64,000 bases of DNA. Source: Inia geoffrensis. Its lineage: Eukaryota; Chordata; Mammalia; Artiodactyla; Iniidae. The notes under the pieces are model-generated. The model was not told the DNA's origin, searched no databases, and saw only the letters and a list, made by a program, of their open reading frames with translations. The stretch is from positions 22,328,052-22,392,051 of the forward strand of contig CM070916.1 in the NCBI GenBank assembly GCA_036417435.1, given 5' to 3'. Of this stretch, positions 57,670 to 64,000 are shown piece after piece. Positions within the stretch are counted from its first letter, which is position 1. Each line of letters opens with the position of its first letter. Position numbers and translations under genes: made by a program.

Positions 57670-59389
57670 ATTTTTTAATTGCACATAGTTCCCTGAGAAA
57701 AATGTTCATCCCTGAGTCTTGGATTTCACACTGTAACCTTCCCTAAAGGCTCATAGGCAGATATACCCCCGAAATGAATGAATTATTTCTTAATTCCTGC
57801 TTCGTAACAGAAACCAGATTGATATTATAAAAGTTAGTTTCCATTTTATTTTTATCATATATGTATACTTTTTCATGTATATGAGATATATATTCAGTAT
57901 AAAAATTTAACCTATGTTTCACTATGTCTCTGGGACATGTACACTCTGCTAAAAGTTTCTCTTTACTAAAAAAAAAAAAAAGCAGAAGATGGGACTTGTA
58001 TGTGCAGGGAAACGAGCTCGATTATTATATTATATTCTGAGGAAGTCAAAAAAGAATACTAAACGTCCAGTTAATTCCATGAGCAAAAGTGAGCCGAACA
58101 GCTGAGGAATTCATCTGATCTGACATTCTGCTTGACTACACATATTTTCTCTAACAGAGCCACAACCAACAAGACGATCATAGTTTCACCAAGTCAAATG
58201 TCAGCCAGCGGACAGGTAACTTACAGTTTTGACACTGGTGAGGCAAGGCAAAGACAAAGGAAAGGACTCTCACTTATTTGTTAGGCAAATTTAGTGTCAG
58301 GAGAAACTTTATTCATCACCAGCTGTCAGTCGTAAGGTCACTCTCTGTCATTGGAAACTCTGCAGACAGGACAATTACTGTGATTAAACTCCAGTGGATT
58401 TAAAATATTTCAGTAGTGGCTAAAATAACTATTGAATACTGACAGTAAAGCACCAGATTAAAGGTGCAAAACTCTCGGCTAATTACTCTAAGTTTAAAAT
58501 ATCTGGCAACACACAAATATAATGCCAAAGCACATTAAACAGGTATGGAAATGGATGAGAGTTAACCATGTTCCTTAGAGATATTAGTAAAGCTACCCTT
58601 TTTACAACATTAAAATTTTAAATCTTAGACCATGTCCTTGGGGTTTATAGTTTGCATTGCTGACAACTACCATGATTATAAAATTTACTTTAGCCATAAC
58701 TTTCAACTCGTTTATCTATATTTTCTAATCATTCCTCTAAGATGAAGTTACCAAGGGCCTTCTTTGTGTTAGTTAAAACCTGGGCAGCTAAGTACTGGAA
58801 TACAGAGATATAAAACAATGCTAGCACTGGCTCTGAAGTGGTTTATTGCTGCATGGAATTTTTAGCTTAGTCCTGTCTCCACAAATATTTCCATGAAGCA
58901 TGAAGGTATCACTCTGGAGAACTAACTTAGGTCCAAGGACCCAGTAAGAATCAGAGAGGCTTCAAGAAATCATCATTACAGTACAAAGTTTCGTGGGCAG
59001 GAGTTGATAGAAAATAACAGGCATGGATAATAAATATTTTCAGTTTTCTCTTTTGTAGTATGAGCTTGCAGATCTAGACTTCCCATCTTGCCATCTCTGT
59101 CTGTGAATCATGGGTAGATGCTCATTGAAGAGCTGTCATGGAGATGGAGTCATGAGATTTCAAATAGGCCAATGAGAGGGCACTCAGGAAACTGTAGGAG
59201 AACTAATCAGAGTCCATGTGATCAGTGTCAGTTCAAAGGCAAACAGAGAGCTCAGTTCTTAATAGATGGGATGTATCAGAATCCATAAGAATGACAAAGA
59301 TAGGAATGCACAAAATCAAGGCCGGCAGAGCTATAATCAATACCCAATGAACTGGTGCAAGCTTGTTTCTTTTGCACTGTATTTAGGTC
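57670..59389. other. Unrecognised sequence, no gene seen
   Basis: About 1.7 kb without a supported gene, RNA or nameable repeat. The 101-codon frame 59266-59571 owes its C-terminal half to the hAT element and is not a gene. Confidence 0.45.
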
Positions 59390-59553
59390 CTCTTAGGCAG
59401 GGGTCCCCAACCCCGGGCCGTGGACTGGTAAGGGTCCGTTCCCCATTGATGGCGTTACCACCTGAAACAACCCCCGCCCCACATCCGTGGAAAAGCCGTC
59501 TTCCACGAAACAGGTCCCTGGTGCCAAAAAGATTGGGGACTGCTGCTCTTAGG
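59390..59553. mobile_element. hAT-type MITE, 148 bp, with perfect 8-bp target-site duplication
   Basis: The element is 59398-59545. Its ends are imperfect inverted repeats: CAGGGGTCCCCAACC at the left against the reverse of GATTGGGGACTGCTG at the right. CTCTTAGG flanks it at 59390-59397 and 59546-59553, the 8-bp duplication that defines hAT transposition. The interior (GGGCCGTGGACTGG, TCTTCCACGAAACAGGTCCC, TGGTGCCAAAAAG) matches the terminal parts of a common mammalian hAT element whose middle, several hundred bases in the form I know, is gone. No transposase is encoded. Confidence 0.88.
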
Positions 59554-59921
59554 TTGTCACATTGTGTTTGACATCATGAAAAAGCAGAATTCATTCCTAC
59601 AGTGAAAGGGATAGCTATGCTCCTGGAAGAAAGGAGGATAGAAAGTGGTTTTAAAACTTTTTAAAATACGTTATATTAGAATTATCCACAGTTCATTTTT
59701 TTTTTCCCTAGAAAGAGCTATCTTATGTACGCTAAAAAGAATACACATGGTTCACTGGTGCTATGTACCTAAAATTCAGATTTTCTAAACTTTGTTCCAT
59801 ACTACGCTAGTCCCACAAGGTATCTATGCAAGAACATTTAGTTGCCAAACACTGTCAAAAAACAACGAACCATACAATTGCCCCCAAGGAATTCACTGTG
59901 CATTGGCGTATTCACTGCTTT
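59554..59921. other. Unrecognised sequence, no gene seen
   Basis: AT-rich spacer between the hAT MITE and a CHR SINE. Nothing recognised. Confidence 0.45.
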
Positions 59922-60157
59922 AAGAATTCTTACAGGGGGCTTCCCTTGTGGCGCAATGGTTGAGAGTCCGCCTGCCGATGCAGGGGATGCAGGTTCGTGC
60001 CCCAGTCCAGGAAGATCCCACATGCTGAGGAGCGGCTGCGCCCGTGAGCCACCCGCTGAGCCTGCACGTCCGGAGCCTGCGCTCCGCAACGGGAGAGGCC
60101 ACAACAGTGAGTGGCCCGTGTACCGCAAAAAAAAAAAAAAAAAAAGAATTCTTACAG
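59922..60157 (+). mobile_element. CHR SINE (short form) with perfect 14-bp target-site duplication
   Basis: Element 59936-60143 with about 20 A. AAGAATTCTTACAG is repeated exactly at 59922-59935 and 60144-60157, and the cut site reads TTT/AAGA, matching the L1 endonuclease preference. Seven bases of the body (TGAGCCAtggCCGCTG) are lost, and its head has CTTGTGGCGCAATGG. Confidence 0.97.
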
Positions 60158-61560
60158 TTAAAAACAGATGAAAATGTATGTAATATTTTCTAAAAATATA
60201 CTGTCTCCAAAATTATTAGAAAGTTTTCCTTCCTTGTTGCTCTTGAGTGTCTTTCAAAACAAATAGTGGAAAATATTTCTCTATATGATTGGTCTTCCAC
60301 TTGATTAATTCCCTTTACACTCATGCCTATACTGTTTAGCTGATCAATTCATTTGACATGTGGGGTTTTATAATTATTCACAAAAATGCATAGCAGATCA
60401 TCATCCCTCAAAAATACTACTATTATTGCCAGTAATTAAATCTGCCAAATTTTCACTAAAGCAAATCAGGGAAATAAAATGGCTACTTCTTAGACCACAT
60501 AGGAGTCAGAGACAAAAAATAAAAGCAGAAACAAAATTGTTAGTACTTCTCAAATTATTTTCCAAAGTATAATGTTGCCTTATTAACTAATATTTGATTG
60601 AAGGCATTTACAGTCATTTACCTAGAAAAGAGATCTTTCCACTGCAATGTACCTTCTCTATGCATGTCTGTGCGTGTGTGTATGTGTGTCCATTTCTTTT
60701 ATTTACAAGTCTACATTACTTATAAATTTATTATGTAATCTCCTCTTTTTACATGGAATAAAAATTTATTGTATTTGAAAAGGATATTTACAGTGATCAT
60801 AACCCTGTTCAGATAACGTCTATTTGTATTTATAATATGTCAAAAAAGTAAAACCTATTGTTTCTCAAAACTTAGTGGCCAAATCTTGGATGCTCTTTGA
60901 AAATGAAGATAACTGTGTCAATTTACAATGACTACGATTAATTAGATTTAGAGGAGGACCTAGAAATGTGTATTAATAAACTCTAGGTAAATTTGATATT
61001 GGTCTGTGAAGCAGGCTTGCAAAAGCACTGACTTATTAACAAAAAGTACACTGCTCTGTGAACACTTGGAAAAAAATGCATTGAATGTATTGAAACCCTA
61101 TTATAAATATTTCCACCAAATGCTGCAAATACAAATTTTGATGTAATATAAAATTATGGTAATTTGGGGATAATGCTGATAATATTTTTAGATAAGTCAG
61201 TTCATTTCTTTGGTTTCTTTCTTTCCCTTTCCTACTAAATCGTACATATACACCAACTTAAAACAAAAACAAAATAACGTATTACATTTCCATTCCCCTT
61301 CCCACTAATTAATACACATACAGTGCCGAGTTCATTTATAGTTAAATTTTCTATTGAATTTTCTTGTGCTCACGTGGAAACCCGGCATTAAAAAACAAAA
61401 AGAAAGGCAACACCATTTTGGTCTACTTCTATAATTTACTGCTTAATCTTGGAGAAGTAATTCACTTTGTCTGAACTTTATTTCCTGTTCTGTAAAAATG
61501 GGATAATACATCACATGGTTATTGTAAGGATCCCACAAATCAATTAATATGAAAGGTCTT
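60158..61560. other. Unrecognised sequence, no gene seen
   Basis: About 1.4 kb of AT-rich DNA. A short (TG)-rich stretch lies near 60668-60692. No gene or nameable repeat. Confidence 0.45.
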
Positions 61561-61562
61561 TT

Positions 61563-61781
61563 AAAAATAAACAGGGCTTCCCTGGTGGCACAGTGGTTGA
61601 GAGTCGGCCTGACGATGGAGGAGACACGGGTTCGAGCCCCGGTCCGGGAAGATCCCACATGCCGCGGAGCGGCTGGGCCGGTGAGCCACGGCCGCTGAGC
61701 CTGCGCGTCCGGAGCCTGTGCTCCGCAACGGGAGAGGCCACAGCAGTGAGAGGCCCGCGTACAGCAAAAAAAAATAAACAG
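61563..61781 (+). mobile_element. CHR SINE (short form) with target-site duplication
   Basis: Element about 61575-61769. AAAAATAAACAG occurs at 61563-61574 and about 61770-61781. The body is CpG-rich and nearly consensus, but the anticodon-loop region reads GGCCTGACGATGGAGGAG instead of CGCCTGCCGATGCAGGGG. Confidence 0.95.
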
Positions 61782-61854
61782 GTGTTGCAAGAATGTGAGG
61801 CATTCTCCCCTGTCATGCACTTATTTGAATAACGTTATTTCAGGATGAGGAATG

Positions 61855-61942
61855 AATTCTTGGTTGTTTTAAAATAAAATTTAAAATAAAGATAAAATGA
61901 AATTAAACAAAGTGAAATTAAATTAAATTAAAAAAAAAGAAC
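61855..61942. repeat. A-rich low-complexity stretch (AAATTAAATTAA)n
   Basis: Imperfect AAAATAAA and AAATTAAATT units ending in nine A. Possibly the worn tail of an older retroposon, but no body is seen. Confidence 0.8.
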
Positions 61943-62092
61943 GGCAGAACCCTATTTCTCCTATTGTTTGGAAAAAACTTCACTAAAACCAAAATGCATT
62001 ACTTTTGTCGATGATTCGAACAAAACAAAACATGCAGTTAAAAGCTTCACTAAATACTTCTTCATATATTAATGAAAAGGAAAAACTTAGTC

Positions 62093-64000
62093 CACTTTTA
62101 TTTTAACATCTTCATTGGAGTATAATTGCTTTACGATGTTGTGTTACTTTTTGCTGTATAACAAAGTGAATCAGCTATACGTAAACATATATCCCCATAT
62201 CCCCTCCCTCTTGAGTCTCCCTCCTACACTCCCTATCCCACCCCACTAGGTGGTCACAAAGCACTGAGCTGATCTCCCTGTGCCATGCGGCTGCTTCCCA
62301 CTAGCTATCTATTTTACATTTGGTAGTGTACATATGTCCATGCCACTCTCTCACTTCGTCCCAGTTTCACCTTCCCCCTCCCAATGTCAAGTCCATTCTC
62401 TACATCTGCATCTTTACTCCTGTCCTGCCCCTAGGATCACCAGAACCATTTTTTTCTTTTTTTTAGATTCCATATATATGTGTTAGCATACTGTATTTAT
62501 TTTTCCCTTTCTGACTTACTTCACTCTGTATGACAAAGTCTAGGTCCATCCACCACACTACAAATAACTCAATTTCATTTCTTTTTATGGCTGAGTAATA
62601 TTCCATTGTACATATGTGCCACATCTTCTTCATCCATTCATCTGTCAATGGACACTTGGGTTTCTTCCATGTCGTGGCTACTGTAAATAATGCAGCAACG
62701 AACATTGTGGTACATGACTCTTTTTGAATTATGGTTTTCTCAGGGTATATGCCAAGTAGTGGGATTGCTGGGTCATATGGTAGTTCTATTTTTAGTTTTT
62801 TAAGGAACCTCCATACTGTTCTTCATAGTGACTGTATCAATTTACATTCCCACCAACAGTGCAAGAGGGTTCCCTTTTCTCCACACTCTCTCCAGCATTT
62901 ACTGTTTGTAGATTTTTTGATGATAGCCATTCTGACTGGTGTGAGGTGATACCTCACTGCAGTTTTGATTTGCATTTCTCTAATGATTAGTGAAGTTGGG
63001 CACACTTTCATGTGTTTGTTGGCAATCTGTATACCTTCTCTGGAGAAACGTCTATTTAGGTCTTCTGCCCATTTTTGGATTGGGTTGTTTTATTGATGCT
63101 GAGCTGCATGAGCTGCTTGTGTATTTTGGAGATTAATTCTTTGCCAGTTGCTTCGTTTGCAAATATTTTCTCTCATTCTGAGGGTTGTCTTTTTGTCTTG
63201 TTTATGGTTTCCTTGGCTGTGCAAAAGCTTTGAAGTTTCATTAGGTCCCATTTGTTTATTTTTGTTTCCATTTCCATTTCTCTAGGAGGCGGGTCAAAAA
63301 GGATCTTGCTGTGATTTATGTCAAAGAGCGTTCTCCTTATGTTTTCCTCTAAGAATTTTATAGTATCTGGCCTTACATTTAGGTCTTTAATCCATTTTGA
63401 GTTTATTTTTGTATACTGTGTTAGGAAGTGTTATAATTTCATTCTTTTACATGTAGCTGTGCAGTTTTCCAAGCACCACTTATTGAAGAGGCTGTCTTTT
63501 CTCCATTGTATATTCTTGCCTCCTTTATCAAAGATAAGGTGACCATATGTGCGTGGGTTTATCTCTGGGCTTTCTATCCTGTTCCATTGATCTATATTTC
63601 TGTTTTGGTGAAAATACTATATTGTCTTGATTACTGTAGCTTTGTAGTATAGTCTGAAGTCCGGGAGCCTGATTCCTCCAGCTCTGTTTTTCTTTCTCAA
63701 GACGGCTTTGGCTGTTCACAGTCTTTTGTGTTTCCATACAAACTGTGAAATTTTTTGTTCTAGTTCTGTGATAAATGTCATTGGTAGTTTGATAGGGATT
63801 GAATTCAATCTGTATATTGCTTTGGGTAGTATAGTCATTTTCAAAATGTTGATTCTTCCAATCCGAGAACATGGTATATCTCTCCATCTGTTTGTATCGT
63901 CTTTAATTTCTTTCATCAGTGTCTTATAATTTTCTGCATACAGGTCTTTTGCATCCTTAGGTAGGTTTATTCCTAAGTATTTTATTCTTTTTGTTGCAAT
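62093..64000 (-). mobile_element. L1 3' end on the minus strand, leaving the right edge
   Basis: Read on the minus strand, the ORF2 reverse-transcriptase end and C-terminal domain (64000 to 62463) is followed by the standard 3' UTR to about 62100. The polyadenylation signal is AATGAA (TTCATT at 62111-62116) rather than AATAAA, as in the full-length L1 at 30-37 kb. The A-tail is short and mixed. Its 5' end is outside the window. Confidence 0.93.
62463..64000 (-). pseudogene. L1 ORF2 C-terminal half, frameshifted, partial
   Basis: From the right edge the frame holding [20 protein letters not shown] (63916-63716) is intact to a stop after WKHKRL. The next recognisable parts, such as the CX3CX7HX4C motif as [18 protein letters not shown] (62823-63011) and the C-terminus ending YGI with stop at 62463-62465, lie in another frame, with further small breaks near 62720 and 63100-63300. 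The upstream reverse transcriptase core and endonuclease are not in the window. Confidence 0.88.

Overview
The window is nuclear DNA of a mammal, almost certainly a cetacean. Two things in the sequence point there. First, there are fourteen copies or fragments of the tRNA-derived CHR SINE family, which belongs to whales, hippopotamus and ruminants. They occur in the short GC-rich form typical of whale genomes and in a longer form. Second, several young L1 copies share one cetartiodactyl-type 3' UTR. I saw no BovB and no ruminant Bov-tA. No host protein-coding gene, rRNA, functional tRNA, CRISPR array or operon was found, so the segment is intergenic or deep intronic. Family names of old repeats are from memory of consensus sequences, not from a search.

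Layout. 1-4409 is the 3' two thirds of a young plus-strand L1: the ORF1 C-terminus, then an ORF2 complete except for two one-base frameshifts, then a 3' UTR. 4.4-30 kb is mostly unrecognised AT-rich sequence with MIR, L2, MER20 and old L1 remnants. Younger insertions interrupt it: CHR SINEs near 5.5, 9.4, 12.2, 16.5, 20.2 and 25.9 kb, and L1 3' ends at 8.1, 11.1, 25.4 and 27.7 kb. 30061-37741 is a full-length but dead L1 with promoter, ORF1, ORF2, 3' UTR, target-site duplication, a nested SINE and a (TA)n expansion. 37.7-44.2 kb holds two ancient antisense L1s and a perfect 146-bp direct duplication. 48.4-51 kb is an ancient sense L1 carrying a CHR SINE with extra 3' sequence. 51-62 kb is largely unrecognised, with MIR/L2 scraps, a 148-bp hAT-type MITE with perfect 8-bp target-site duplication, and three CHR SINEs. 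62093-64000 is the 3' end of a minus-strand L1 that leaves the window.

How the parts relate. L1 ORF2p (endonuclease plus reverse transcriptase) is the enzyme that also mobilises CHR SINEs. Accordingly, most SINEs here end in A-tails and lie between short direct repeats, as target-primed reverse transcription predicts. Nesting gives a relative timeline: ancient L1/L2/MIR/MER20 first, then L1s with older 3' ends (25.4 and 27.7 kb), then long CHR SINEs and the 30-37 kb L1, then short CHR SINEs. The two L1 3' ends at 1-4.4 kb and 8.06-9.3 kb are nearly identical and probably among the youngest.

The best leads are retrotransposition by-products rather than a new gene system: SINEs with apparent 3' transductions at 49.2 and 20.1 kb, an L1/SINE junction at 9.31 kb that looks like a template-switch chimera, the exact 146-bp duplication, and the near-intact L1 at the left edge.
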